The notes beneath the pieces were generated by a model. That model worked only from the letters and a program-made list of their open reading frames with translations, did no database searches and was not told the DNA's origin. This document shows positions 1-8,701 of a stretch of 64,000 nucleotides of DNA, piece by piece. The position numbers were made by a program, and so were the translations under genes. The first letter of the stretch is position 1; each line of letters starts with the position of its first letter. Source of the stretch: Prosthecochloris ethylica (GTDB lineage Bacteria; Bacteroidota; Chlorobiia; Chlorobiales; Chlorobiaceae); the NCBI RefSeq assembly GCF_015234275.1, contig NZ_JADGII010000012.1. One strand, given 5' to 3'.

Positions 1-37
1 GACCAGTGACCAGTGACCAGTGACCAGTGACCAGTGG
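1..37. repeat. Heptamer tandem array (unit GACCAGT)
   Basis: Five head-to-tail copies of the 7-bp unit GACCAGT start at the first base of the window, so the array may continue upstream. It is followed directly by a 20-bp segment (40-59) that recurs after the second heptamer array at 197-216. The array is non-coding and resembles the short tandem heptamer repeats known from other photosynthetic bacteria. No function can be read from it. Confidence 0.9.
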
Positions 38-108
38 AAGGTCGGGAAAATACGGAAAAACAGATGAATTCGTGCTTGACTGTTTACTTTTGCCGTTGTC
101 CCGTGTAG

Positions 109-127
109 GGGTCAGCGGCGCTGACCC
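109..127. other. Short GC-rich hairpin
   Basis: GGGTCAGC (109-116) and GCTGACCC (120-127) form a perfect 8-bp stem with a 3-nt loop. No T-run follows on either strand, so it is not a clear terminator. It lies between the two heptamer arrays. Apart from the arrays and their shared 20-bp tails, I see nothing else in 1-241. Confidence 0.5.
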
Positions 128-169
128 GGGAGGCCGGAGCGCCTGGCGGCGCGGAGAGAAAAGAGAAAA

Positions 170-197
170 GAGGCAAGAGGCAAGAGGCAAGAGGCAG
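170..197. repeat. Heptamer tandem array (unit GAGGCAA)
   Basis: Three exact copies of GAGGCAA (170-176, 177-183, 184-190) and a fourth ending in G instead of A (191-197) lie in the intergenic region. The segment 197-216 that follows matches 40-59 at 18 of 20 bases. Two unrelated heptamers thus share the same flanking tail. Confidence 0.9.
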
Positions 198-241
198 GTC
201 GAGAAGATACGGAAAATGAATGATGTGTTTGCTTTGTCTCC

Positions 242-706
242 TCATTTCTTCTTCGTGCTGGTGAACCAGGTGAGGGCTGCGATGACGAAGGCTATGGCGG
301 CGCCGTAGTAGATGATTTCCTGCTCTCCGTGCCACGCGATGACCTGACCGAGAAACACGACGCCCATGACGACGACAATGACGCCGATCAGCTTGTTTTT
401 CAGGTCGTCGAGCGTGTGGATGACGAGCCAGGCGGGCAACTCGATGTCATCATCGATGAACAGCTCGTAGAGGCCTGCCGAGATAATGTACATGACCGTT
501 CCCAGCAGGAAGATATCCGAGATTTCGATCAACGAAAGCATCAGCCCCTTGGCCCCCTTGCTCGAGATGCTGGCCGTTCGGGCGGTTTCGATGATTTCTT
601 TGACGGTGAGCGCTCCGCCGTACATGAACAGGGCGAGTGATCCCAGGAGTGCCCCGATCACACCGATGATGACGAGATAGCGTCCGATTGAGAGGAGTTT
701 TTTCAT
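242..706 (-). CDS. UPF0114 (YqhA-like) membrane protein
   Basis: A 154-residue integral membrane protein resembling the uncharacterised UPF0114/YqhA family. I see about four hydrophobic segments: residues 8-30, about 58-82, about 105-125 and about 130-150. An acidic patch (FIDDDIELP) and a conserved-looking LKNKLIGVIVVV stretch match the E. coli YqhA pattern (SLKNKVAASIVAI). The start is the ATG at 706; no clear Shine-Dalgarno sequence precedes it. It ends the minus-strand group satD - DUF3307 - this gene, with a 38-bp gap to the DUF3307 gene, so co-transcription is likely. No biochemical role is established for the family and none is visible here. Confidence 0.75.
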   Translation of the reverse strand: MKKLLSIGRYLVIIGVIGALLGSLALFMYGGALTVKEIIETARTASISSKGAKGLMLSLIEISDIFLLGTVMYIISAGLYELFIDDDIELPAWLVIHTLDDLKNKLIGVIVVVMGVVFLGQVIAWHGEQEIIYYGAAIAFVIAALTWFTSTKKK

Positions 707-744
707 GATTGAAACAGCATGGTCGTGATGGTGTTGAGGATGCT

Positions 745-1437
745 TCAGGTTCCGGGCGATGCAACCCTGATGGCCAGGGCCGACAGTGCAATTGCCAATG
801 CAAAGCTCAGCAGTGTACCGATGAGAATATACTCTGCAAATGGTTGTTGTTTGGCTTCTTCGAAACGAAGAATTGATTTAGCCGTTACCAGAAAACCGAT
901 TGCCATCGGCTGACCGATCAGCATGAAGAGAAAGATCAGTCCGCGTTCCAGGAGTCCGATCAGCTGTCCTCCGTCGATCAGTCCGTCAGGTTTCAGGTTG
1001 TTGTTGTCGAGAATCTCCCTGGTGACGAGGCCGACAAGAAATCCCGAGCCTCTTGTCGCTGCTGCAAGGCCGGCCGAGAGGACGACCCCCTTGTAGTAGA
1101 GGTCAGGCAGTACAGGGAGTGAGAGCAGTTGAGAAAGCACCCCGGCAAGCAGAAGCAGGAAGATGATATGGGCGATCTGGTCTATGATGAATGATGTCGA
1201 TGGTTTCATTCCGTTCCGCTGTTTCAGCAGGTCGATGACGCCGTGCGCAATGAATATAGAGACCGGAATTATCCAGCACGTCCAGCAGAGGCACAGAGCC
1301 CAGGCAAGCGTGGCGTGGATCGCTGCATGAAGCAGCAGGACCACCGGCTTTTGTTTGTTTTCTGCCATGAACTTCGGTTGAAGTGCAAAATCTCCGATAA
1401 TATGTGCAGATACAAGGAGTGCGGCAATCTGTTCCAT
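745..1437 (-). CDS. DUF3307 family membrane protein
   Basis: A 230-residue polytopic membrane protein resembling the DUF3307 family. The N-terminal HIIGDFALQPKFMAENK segment, followed by HAAIHATLAWAL and AHGVIDLLKQR, carries the family's polar and charged residues (H12, D16, Q19, H37, H41) inside otherwise hydrophobic helices. The C-terminal half has three further hydrophobic segments. The gene lies 65 bp downstream of satD and 38 bp upstream of the UPF0114 gene. SatD and DUF3307 are often neighbours in other bacteria (family knowledge, from memory), which supports a functional pairing. The biochemical role is unknown. Confidence 0.8.
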   Translation of the reverse strand: MEQIAALLVSAHIIGDFALQPKFMAENKQKPVVLLLHAAIHATLAWALCLCWTCWIIPVSIFIAHGVIDLLKQRNGMKPSTSFIIDQIAHIIFLLLLAGVLSQLLSLPVLPDLYYKGVVLSAGLAAATRGSGFLVGLVTREILDNNNLKPDGLIDGGQLIGLLERGLIFLFMLIGQPMAIGFLVTAKSILRFEEAKQQPFAEYILIGTLLSFALAIALSALAIRVASPGT

Positions 1438-1502
1438 TGGGGTGACGGCTTGTGACGTTCAGGATGGTAATGCTCAGAGGTTGCAAATGGCTTATGCAAT
1501 GT

Positions 1503-2201
1503 TCAGGGGTTGCTTTTTTTGCTGTTTTGCGGAAGCTGTCGTTCGATCCACTGCAGCACGGCATGAACGGTTTTCCAGTGTGCGCGCTTCAGAGCCTGGC
1601 TGATCGCCTGGCGGGTCGGAGCGGAACCGTCACGTGAGGTCCATTGCATCGATGATTCCTCCTGCGTCAGCCCGAGTAAGGCGTTGTTGACAGCCTGCGA
1701 CTGTGTCGGGGTCCAGCCGGACACGACCGCGTCAAGCAGAGGGACGGTACTCCGGGCCAGTGTTTCCTCAAGCGGGCTATGATCAGTCCCGGTGGTAAGT
1801 GTCAGCAGTTCGTCCTTCATGCTGTCGAGTGCTTTTCCGGAACGGGAAAAGGCAGGGCCGCGTGAATTGGAAATCTTTCCTGTGTCGGTGGTATCGACTT
1901 CACCGATTCCGATCGCGATGCGGGTATCGTATTTTGTTGTCGCATCGGATTGCATTTTCAGCACGGTTCTCAGATACAATGCCGAGGTGATCGCCAGTTC
2001 GGGCCTCCCGAGAAGAAGCTGCCAGCTGTCGTGGCGGAATGTATCCATGCTGCCCACGACCGCGTCCGGGAATGCGCTGTTGAACGGTTTAACTGATGTA
2101 CGCAGGAGGTTCATGGCCCTGGTACTGAGCGAGACAGGCAGTTTCGACGAGTTGACAAGATCTCCGGTCAGCACGGCATACATGGGTCTGGAGTGGGGCA
2201 T
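1503..2201 (-). CDS. SatD family protein
   Basis: A protein of about 232 residues resembling the SatD family (named from the Streptococcus mutans satCDE acid-tolerance locus). The diagnostic N-terminal segment is YAVLTGDLVNSSKL. It is followed by SMDTFRHDSWQLLL and TRIAIGIGEVDTTD, which resemble the cyclase-like core seen in SatD proteins. The C-terminal 60 residues look like a helix-turn-helix (LLGLTQEESS, TRQAISQALKRA). The frame is open to 2267, but the extra 22 residues look non-coding in composition. I therefore chose the ATG at 2201; the ATG at 2183 (MYAVLTGD) is also possible. It leads the satD-DUF3307-UPF0114 group. The function is not established. Confidence 0.75.
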   Translation of the reverse strand: MPHSRPMYAVLTGDLVNSSKLPVSLSTRAMNLLRTSVKPFNSAFPDAVVGSMDTFRHDSWQLLLGRPELAITSALYLRTVLKMQSDATTKYDTRIAIGIGEVDTTDTGKISNSRGPAFSRSGKALDSMKDELLTLTTGTDHSPLEETLARSTVPLLDAVVSGWTPTQSQAVNNALLGLTQEESSMQWTSRDGSAPTRQAISQALKRAHWKTVHAVLQWIERQLPQNSKKSNP

Positions 2202-2403
2202 GGCGCATCGTTTGGTCTCGGGGTGTGGAGAAAAGAAGGTGCTACTCTGTAGGTAATGTACATTCACCGCTGTTGCGATGCAACGCCGGGGCGGTCCTGT
2301 GCATTGCCTGCTGCGATACAGCTTGTTGGCGGGAATCGTAGGGTGTTGCGTAAAAAAAAGATATTATGTCAGATGGTTTCCCAACGCTTAAATTCCGTTT
2401 TTT

Positions 2404-2913
2404 ATGCAGAGAGAGCAGTACGAGATGTGCAGTTTCAAGACCCCTCCGCTCCTGCGCTGGACCAGCGTCAACGACGCCGTGATGGGTGGTGTTTCCGAGA
2501 GCCTCATGCAGCGCAGCGAGGCCGGGACCGGAGTGTTTGCCGGTCATCTTTCCCTTGAGCACAATGGCGGGTTCGCCTCGGTACGAACCTCGTTACCCCA
2601 CAACGATTACCAAGGCTGCACCGGCATCAGGCTGCGCGTGAGGGGTGACGGGCACCGTTACAGTTTCCGTATCCGCACCGATCTGCTTTTCGACGGTGTG
2701 GTGTACAGGCAGGACTTCGACACCATTGCCGGCCGGTGGCTCGACATCGATCTTCCGTTCGGCGGTTTTACTCCTTCGTTCCGCGGCCGCCCGGTTCCCG
2801 ATGCGCCGCCCATCGATCCTTCGAGGATATACCAGGTCGGTTTGCTCATCTCCAACAGGCAGGAAGGACCATTCTCACTGGAAGTCGAAAGCATCGTGGC
2901 ATACAGGCCATAA
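2404..2913 (+). CDS. CIA30 family protein
   Basis: A 169-residue protein with the CIA30 / NDUFAF1-like beta-jelly-roll fold, first known from a mitochondrial complex I assembly factor. Recognisable segments are WTSVNDAVMGGVSES near the N terminus, FAGHLSLEHNGGFASVR, GIRLRVRGDGHRYSFRIR, WLDIDLPFGGFTPSFRG and the ending QVGLLISNRQEGPFSLEVESI. Bacterial members are common in phototrophs but their role is unproven. The start at 2404 is used; the internal ATG at 2425 is preceded by a purine-rich stretch and is an alternative. The gene is isolated: satD is divergent upstream and hisF faces it downstream. Confidence 0.85.
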   Translation: MQREQYEMCSFKTPPLLRWTSVNDAVMGGVSESLMQRSEAGTGVFAGHLSLEHNGGFASVRTSLPHNDYQGCTGIRLRVRGDGHRYSFRIRTDLLFDGVVYRQDFDTIAGRWLDIDLPFGGFTPSFRGRPVPDAPPIDPSRIYQVGLLISNRQEGPFSLEVESIVAYRP

Positions 2914-3025
2914 TCCCGGATGGATCGTTCGTCTTTTTTTGCATTGGGGAAATGCTTGCTCAGGCAATGAGACCGAACAGCATACCGGCACCTGCCCAGC
3001 AGGGGTAAAACAGATCAACAAATTC

Positions 3026-3781
<756 letters not shown>

Positions 3782-3975
3782 ATCTGCGTTGATTGGCTTA
3801 CAGTCCCGCAGGGCGGCTGTTCTGCCCGCGAAATTCATTCTGTTCCGTGGCGGCAGGTGCCCCCCGGAGTGATGACAACCGATTCAAAAAGAAATTAATT
3901 ATCGATAAATCTGCAACAAATCAAAAATATTATATTAGCAGCCTCAACAGAGGAGAAAAAAAGGAGGATGAAGAT

Positions 3976-4302
3976 ATGAAGTTTCCGGTTTGTGATTTCG
4001 CGGAATCTGAAGAAGGTTTCTACTCGCAGTGCGCCGGGTGCCCGATCGAGGCATCGACTCCGGGGTGCGCGCTTGAAGCGCGTGATGACGGTACGTACCA
4101 GTTCAGCGGAGAAACACCTCATGGCGGCGTCAAAGCTATTTTTATTTTCAAGGATAACGATGGCACGCAGGTAGCCAAGGAGGATGCTGTTCATGTCGAG
4201 ATTCATGAGCTTGACGAACTCGGCCATCTTGTCACCATTCTGTACGGCATGGTAGACCCTGAAGGGATGATCTACCTGAAGAAGTCGGATGACGACGGTT
4301 AA
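3976..4302 (+). CDS. Small cysteine-containing conserved protein
   Basis: A 108-residue acidic soluble protein that I cannot assign to a named family. Four cysteines cluster at the N terminus (C6, C19, C22, C31), including a CAGC pair, which suggests a metal or Fe-S site or a disulfide. The rest looks like a small beta-sheet domain (YQFSGETPHGGVKAIFIF, then VHVEIHELDELGHLVTILYG). The start is the ATG at 3976 with a strong Shine-Dalgarno AAGGAGG at 3961-3967, so it is probably well expressed. It lies 38 bp upstream of the ferredoxin-NADP reductase on the same strand, which hints at a redox link by neighbourhood only. Confidence 0.8.
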   Translation: MKFPVCDFAESEEGFYSQCAGCPIEASTPGCALEARDDGTYQFSGETPHGGVKAIFIFKDNDGTQVAKEDAVHVEIHELDELGHLVTILYGMVDPEGMIYLKKSDDDG

Positions 4303-4340
4303 TTAGTGTCGCATTGTTCAACTCTTTGACAGGAAACTGT

Positions 4341-5390
4341 ATGATACGTGATAATGGAGCGCAGATGCCGGAGGGAGAAGATCTGCGTGATCTGACGATT
4401 GTCGGTGGCGGCCCGACCGGTATTTTTGCGGCTTTTCAGTGTGGAATGAATAATATGACCTGCCGCATTATCGAGAGTATGCCTGAACTGGGGGGGCAGT
4501 TGACCGCCCTGTACCCGGAAAAGCATATTTACGATGTGGCGGCATTTCCTGAGGTCCAGGCCTCTGACCTTGTTGACAGTCTCTGGGATCAGGCTGAACG
4601 GTATGGCCCGGAAGTCATAACCGGAGAACAGGCGGTATCGTTCAGGAAACTGGAGAACGGTCATTTCGAGGTGACGACGTCAGCCGGGCGGACATGTCTT
4701 TCGCGTGCGCTGCTGGTGGCTGCGGGTCTTGGTGCGTTTACGCCGAGGACGTTGCCGCAGCTGGGCGATATTTCGCATCTCGAGAACCGTTCGGTGTTTT
4801 ATGCTGTACGAAGTCGCGATGATTTCGCCGGTAAAAATGTGGTGATCGTCGGCGGCGGGGATTCAGCGCTTGACTGGACCATGGGGTTATTGCCTGTTGC
4901 CGAATCAGTAACGGTCGTTCACCGCATGAGCTCGTTCCAGGGCCATGGGAAAACTGTGCATGAGGTCCTCGACGCTGCTGACGAGGGGCGCGTAGGCCTC
5001 TATTTCAATACCGAGGTGACGTCGCTGAAGGAAGAGAACGGGGAGCTCAAAAGGCTGGTCGCTGCATCGAAAAGCGGTCGTGAAATGGAGCTCGAGGCTG
5101 ATTGTCTGCTGATCCTCATCGGGTTCCGTTCCAATCTCGGGCCGATCGCCGAGTGGGGGCTGGAGCTTCAGGACCAGGCCATTATGGTCGATACTCATAT
5201 GCAAACCTCGGTCGACGGCTTGTACGCAGCCGGTGATATCGCCCAGTATCCGGGCAAGCTGAAAATCATCCAGACAGGGCTGAGCGATGCGACCATGGCG
5301 GTCCGGCACAGCCTGACCTATATCAGGCCTGGGGAAAAGATCCGTCACCAGTTCAGCAGCGTGAAAATGGCTAAGGAGAAAAGGAAATGA
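4341..5390 (+). CDS. Ferredoxin-NADP+ reductase, thioredoxin-reductase-like
   Basis: A 349-residue homodimeric flavoprotein type of FNR as described in Chlorobaculum tepidum. It transfers electrons from photoreduced ferredoxin to NADP+. The FAD Rossmann motif GGGPTG is at residues 22-27 and the NADPH-binding motif GGGDSA at about 171-176. The CxxC redox pair of true thioredoxin reductases is absent, as expected for this class. The C terminus has LYAAGDIAQYPGKLKIIQTG, the FAD-contact signature, followed by the extra C-terminal segment of ChlFNR. The ATG at 4341, preceded by CAGGA, is preferred over the upstream ATG at 4314. Its stop overlaps the menA start by 4 bp, so translation is probably coupled. 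Confidence 0.92.
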   Translation: MIRDNGAQMPEGEDLRDLTIVGGGPTGIFAAFQCGMNNMTCRIIESMPELGGQLTALYPEKHIYDVAAFPEVQASDLVDSLWDQAERYGPEVITGEQAVSFRKLENGHFEVTTSAGRTCLSRALLVAAGLGAFTPRTLPQLGDISHLENRSVFYAVRSRDDFAGKNVVIVGGGDSALDWTMGLLPVAESVTVVHRMSSFQGHGKTVHEVLDAADEGRVGLYFNTEVTSLKEENGELKRLVAASKSGREMELEADCLLILIGFRSNLGPIAEWGLELQDQAIMVDTHMQTSVDGLYAAGDIAQYPGKLKIIQTGLSDATMAVRHSLTYIRPGEKIRHQFSSVKMAKEKRK

Positions 5391-6280
5391 GTTCACGCTT
5401 ACAGGCCTGGGCGCTGGCAGTCCGTCCGAAAACACTTCCTGCAGGAGCGGTTCCTGTTGTGCTCGGATCCGCCCTGGCAGCTGTTGATCATCGTTTCCAG
5501 CTTCTGCCGGCGATTGTGGCTCTTGTCTGTGCCCTGGGTATTCAGATTGCCACGAATTTCATCAACGAGATCTATGATTTCCGGAAAGGAGCTGATACGC
5601 CAGAGCGTCTCGGGCCGACAAGAACGGTTGCTGCCGGGCTGATCTCCGAAAAAACCATGATCACCGTTTCGGTCGTCCTGCTTTCCGTGGTTTTTGTGCT
5701 GGGGCTGTATCTTGTTCTGGTCGGCGGCTGGCCGGTGCTCGTTGTCGGCCTGCTGTCCATGCTGTTTGCGTGGGCCTATACCGGCGGTCCTTATCCCATT
5801 GCGTATTCGGGACTTGGTGACCTGTTCGTGTTTATTTTTTTCGGTCTCGTTGCCGTTGGCGGCACCTACTATGTCCAGGCGGGCGAGGTCGCTCTGCCCG
5901 TGCTGGTCGCTGCGATAGCGCCTGGCGTGTTTTCTGTCAATATTCTGCTGTGTAACAATATCAGGGATATCGATTCGGACCGAAAGGTGGGAAAGATGAC
6001 CCTGCCTGCCCGGATCGGCGGGGCGAATGCCCGCCAGCTCTATATCGGGTTGACTGTCGTGGCCTACTTTGTACCTGTCTGGTTGTGGATGATGGGGTAT
6101 TCGGCCATGGTCATGCTGTCCTGGCTGTCTCTGCCGCTGGCTTTCATGCAGGTCAGAGGCCTGATGCGGGGGAATGGCCGACAGCTGAACGATGTGCTGG
6201 CAGGAACAGGCAAGCTGATGACACTGCACGGTGCGCTCTTGTCGGCCGGTCTTCTTTGTACAACGTTTTTGTCCTGGTAA
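5387..6280 (+). CDS. menA: 1,4-dihydroxy-2-naphthoate polyprenyltransferase
   Basis: MenA, 297 residues, is a UbiA-superfamily membrane prenyltransferase. It attaches the polyprenyl tail to 1,4-dihydroxy-2-naphthoate in menaquinone synthesis. About eight hydrophobic helices are visible. The two aspartate-rich prenyl-diphosphate/Mg motifs are NFINEIYDFRKGADTPE (about residues 60-76) and NNIRDIDSDRKVGKMT (about 190-205). The N-terminal WALAVRPKTLPAG is typical of MenA. The ATGA overlap with the FNR gene upstream implies translational coupling, so an electron carrier enzyme and a step of quinone synthesis are made together. The next gene, aguB, starts 5 bp after its stop. Confidence 0.93.
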   Translation: MSSRLQAWALAVRPKTLPAGAVPVVLGSALAAVDHRFQLLPAIVALVCALGIQIATNFINEIYDFRKGADTPERLGPTRTVAAGLISEKTMITVSVVLLSVVFVLGLYLVLVGGWPVLVVGLLSMLFAWAYTGGPYPIAYSGLGDLFVFIFFGLVAVGGTYYVQAGEVALPVLVAAIAPGVFSVNILLCNNIRDIDSDRKVGKMTLPARIGGANARQLYIGLTVVAYFVPVWLWMMGYSAMVMLSWLSLPLAFMQVRGLMRGNGRQLNDVLAGTGKLMTLHGALLSAGLLCTTFLSW

Positions 6281-6284
6281 GTCT

Positions 6285-7160
6285 ATGCATTCGGAACCTG
6301 TTCGTATTGCCCTGGTGCAGATGTCCTGTACCGCCGATCTGGAATCAAACTTCAGGAAAGCCTCCTCCTCTGTGCGGAAGGCTGCGGCAGGCGGGGCGAA
6401 GATCGTCTGCCTGCAGGAGCTGTTCGGCTCCCTTTATTTCTGTCAGACCGAGGAATATTCCCCTTTTCAGCTTGCCGTGCCGGTTCCGGGGCCAGAGACA
6501 GAGCGGCTGCAGGAACTTGCCGGAGAGCTCGGTGTGGTTCTCATTGCGTCTGTTTTTGAAAAGCGGGCGCGAGGCCTCTATCATAATACCGCCCTGGTGA
6601 TCGATGCTGATGGTCGCTACCTGGGGAAGTACAGAAAAATGCATATTCCCGATGATCCGGGATTTTATGAAAAATTTTACTTTACGCCCGGTGACCTTGG
6701 CTACAGGGTGTTCGAAACCAGGTACGCAACTATCGGGGTTCTGATATGCTGGGACCAGTGGTATCCGGAAGCGGCACGCCTGACGGCACTGAAGGGCGCC
6801 GAGATCCTGTTTTATCCCACAGCGATCGGCTGGGCTGTTTCAGAATCGTCACCAGGAGTGAGGGCGGCTCAGCGTGACGCGTGGATCACGGTACAGAGAA
6901 GCCATGCGGTGACGAACGGGGTTTTCGTGGCCGCTCCAAACAGGGTCGGGGTGGAAGGTGAACTCCGGTTCTGGGGCAGCAGTTTTGTCTGCAGTCCTTT
7001 TGGCGAGATGCTTGTTGAAGGGGGAGAGCGGGATGATGACGTCCTGTATGCCGACTGCGACCTTTCAGAGATCGCGTACTACCGTTCCCACTGGCCTTTT
7101 CTGCGTGACCGTCGGGTTGAAACCTATGGTGATCTGCAGCATCGTTACCTGGATTCGTGA
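6285..7160 (+). CDS. aguB: N-carbamoylputrescine amidase
   Basis: A 291-residue nitrilase-superfamily enzyme of the N-carbamoylputrescine amidohydrolase type, giving putrescine, CO2 and ammonia. The catalytic triad is E45 (CLQELFG), K118 (KYRKMHIPDD) and C155 (GVLICWDQWYPEA). The DDPGFYEKFYFTPGD and NGVFVAAPNRVG segments are characteristic of AguB rather than of other nitrilases. The start is the ATG at 6285 (MHSEPVRIALVQ); the frame opens earlier, but that part overlaps menA. The partner enzyme agmatine deiminase is on the same strand at 9954, separated by three unrelated genes. Together they make putrescine from agmatine. Confidence 0.92.
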   Translation: MHSEPVRIALVQMSCTADLESNFRKASSSVRKAAAGGAKIVCLQELFGSLYFCQTEEYSPFQLAVPVPGPETERLQELAGELGVVLIASVFEKRARGLYHNTALVIDADGRYLGKYRKMHIPDDPGFYEKFYFTPGDLGYRVFETRYATIGVLICWDQWYPEAARLTALKGAEILFYPTAIGWAVSESSPGVRAAQRDAWITVQRSHAVTNGVFVAAPNRVGVEGELRFWGSSFVCSPFGEMLVEGGERDDDVLYADCDLSEIAYYRSHWPFLRDRRVETYGDLQHRYLDS

Positions 7161-7213
7161 AGATGTCCCTTCTGCCTGCGGGCACGAGAAACCGAAAATC
7201 TCTATGATTGTTT

Positions 7214-8386
7214 ATGAGTTCTGATATGACAGTTCCCGGCGTCGAGAAATCTTCTTCATCGACACGCTCTCTCCTGCTTGACTGGGGGCTGGTGGTGCTT
7301 CTGGTCTACCTGCTGCTGGTCGCCGTCTCGCTGATCGGTACGGGTTTCAAGGCGGCTGCCGGCGAGAATGCCCGGACGTTGTTTGCCTTTGCGGTAAATC
7401 CGGTGGCCGGCCTGGTGATCGGTACGTTAGCTACGGCACTTATCCAGTCATCGAGTACCGTTACATCGATTATTGTCGGCCTCGTGGCGGGAGGGCTGCC
7501 TGTCGGTATTGCGATTCCTATGGTGATGGGGGCCAATATCGGGACCACGATTACCAATACCATCGTGAGCCTCGGTCACGTCAGGGAGGGGGATGAGTTC
7601 CGCAGGGCGTATGCTGCGGCCACTATCCATGATTTTTTCAATCTTCTGTGTGTACTGATTTTCCTGCCTCTTGAAATTGCTACCGGCTTTCTTGCAAAAA
7701 CCGGGTATATGCTGGCAGGTTTTGTCGAGGGGGCCGGGTCGATGTCCATCAAGGAGTACAACGTGATCAAGCCCATTGTCAAACCTGCGGTGCATCTGGT
7801 TCAGGATGCTCTGCAGCATGGGATGACGGAGATGACTGCCGGGGTCACGATGATTGCCGGCGGTATTCTGATGATTGTTGTCGTCATCACGATGTTGAGC
7901 CGGCTGTTGAAAAAGCTGATGGTTGGCAAGGCGAAGGAAATGCTTCATAAATCTGTCGGAAGAGGGCCTCTTTCCGGACTGGTGTCCGGAACGGCCCTGA
8001 CCGTCTTTGTCCAGTCTTCGTCGACGACAACCAGCCTGATTGTCCCGCTGGCGGGCAATGGAGTGTTTTCTCTCCGGCAGGTCTACCCGTTCACTCTCGG
8101 CGCCAACATCGGTACCTGCATTACGGCAATTCTTGCAGCCACCGCTGTGACCGGTCCCAATGCGGTGTTTGCCCTTGAGATCGCTTTTGTTCACCTGTGC
8201 TATAATGTTTTCGGGGTGGTGCTGGTTTACGGCATACCGTTTCTGCGCAACCTGCCTGTGATGGCTTCGGAGCGGCTTGCCGAACGGACGGCCCAGAACA
8301 AGGTCTATGCCCTTGCCTATATTGTTGCAGTGTTTTTTCTCATCCCCGGAACGCTGATTGCGTTCAGTCACTGGTTGGGGCTGTAG
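7214..8386 (+). CDS. Na+/phosphate symporter family protein
   Basis: A 390-residue membrane protein of the Na/Pi cotransporter (PF02690-type) family. The signature inverted repeats are visible as ALIQSSSTVTS (about residue 77) and VFVQSSSTTTS (about residue 265), each followed by GANIGT (MGANIGTTITN and LGANIGTCITA). About eight to ten hydrophobic segments are present. The first frame codon is a TTG at 7208; the in-frame ATG at 7214 is preferred. There is no C-terminal PhoU-like domain, in contrast to longer family members. It sits between aguB and a small coiled-coil gene on the same strand. Substrate specificity for phosphate is inferred from family only. Confidence 0.88.
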   Translation: MSSDMTVPGVEKSSSSTRSLLLDWGLVVLLVYLLLVAVSLIGTGFKAAAGENARTLFAFAVNPVAGLVIGTLATALIQSSSTVTSIIVGLVAGGLPVGIAIPMVMGANIGTTITNTIVSLGHVREGDEFRRAYAAATIHDFFNLLCVLIFLPLEIATGFLAKTGYMLAGFVEGAGSMSIKEYNVIKPIVKPAVHLVQDALQHGMTEMTAGVTMIAGGILMIVVVITMLSRLLKKLMVGKAKEMLHKSVGRGPLSGLVSGTALTVFVQSSSTTTSLIVPLAGNGVFSLRQVYPFTLGANIGTCITAILAATAVTGPNAVFALEIAFVHLCYNVFGVVLVYGIPFLRNLPVMASERLAERTAQNKVYALAYIVAVFFLIPGTLIAFSHWLGL

Positions 8387-8422
8387 ACGAGATGACCCTT
8401 TAATACTCAGAAGGAGGCTCTT

Positions 8423-8689
8423 ATGCTTGATACAATCAAAAGAAGGGAGGAGCTCGAGGCGAAAATCACTGACCTGGAGACTTCGCTGAACACCCTCAAA
8501 AAACAGTTGAGAGAGGAGGTTCAAAAAGAGCAGCATCGTGATATCGATCACCTCGAGGAGTACCTTGACGAGGTGGATCATCGTTACGGGAACCTGAGGG
8601 ATTTCTGGGGGATTGTCAGAAAAGAGTTACGGGATTTTTTTGCGCGCCGGAAGGCGTCGGATACGAACGGCGGTGATTCTTCCGCGTAA
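8423..8689 (+). CDS. Small coiled-coil protein
   Basis: An 88-residue, highly charged protein that I do not recognise. Residues 5-40 have a strong heptad pattern (LEAKITDLETSLNTLKKQLR) predicting a coiled coil. A second helix follows (HLEEYLDEVDHRYGNLRDF) and then a basic segment and a polar tail. There is no signal peptide or membrane segment. A near-perfect Shine-Dalgarno AAGGAGG lies at 8411-8417, 5 bp before the ATG at 8423. It is 12 bp upstream of the M48 protease gene, so they are likely co-transcribed. Confidence 0.8.
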   Translation: MLDTIKRREELEAKITDLETSLNTLKKQLREEVQKEQHRDIDHLEEYLDEVDHRYGNLRDFWGIVRKELRDFFARRKASDTNGGDSSA

Positions 8690-8701
8690 ATCAGTCGCAC
8701 C

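Noticed and set aside
1..197. CRISPR array suspected from tandem repeats
   Set aside because: Units are 7 bp with no spacers and no cas gene is nearby.
7448..8581. Minus-strand open frame opposite the Na/Pi symporter
   Set aside because: His/Arg/Gln-rich shadow translation; the plus-strand gene has the QSSS family repeats.
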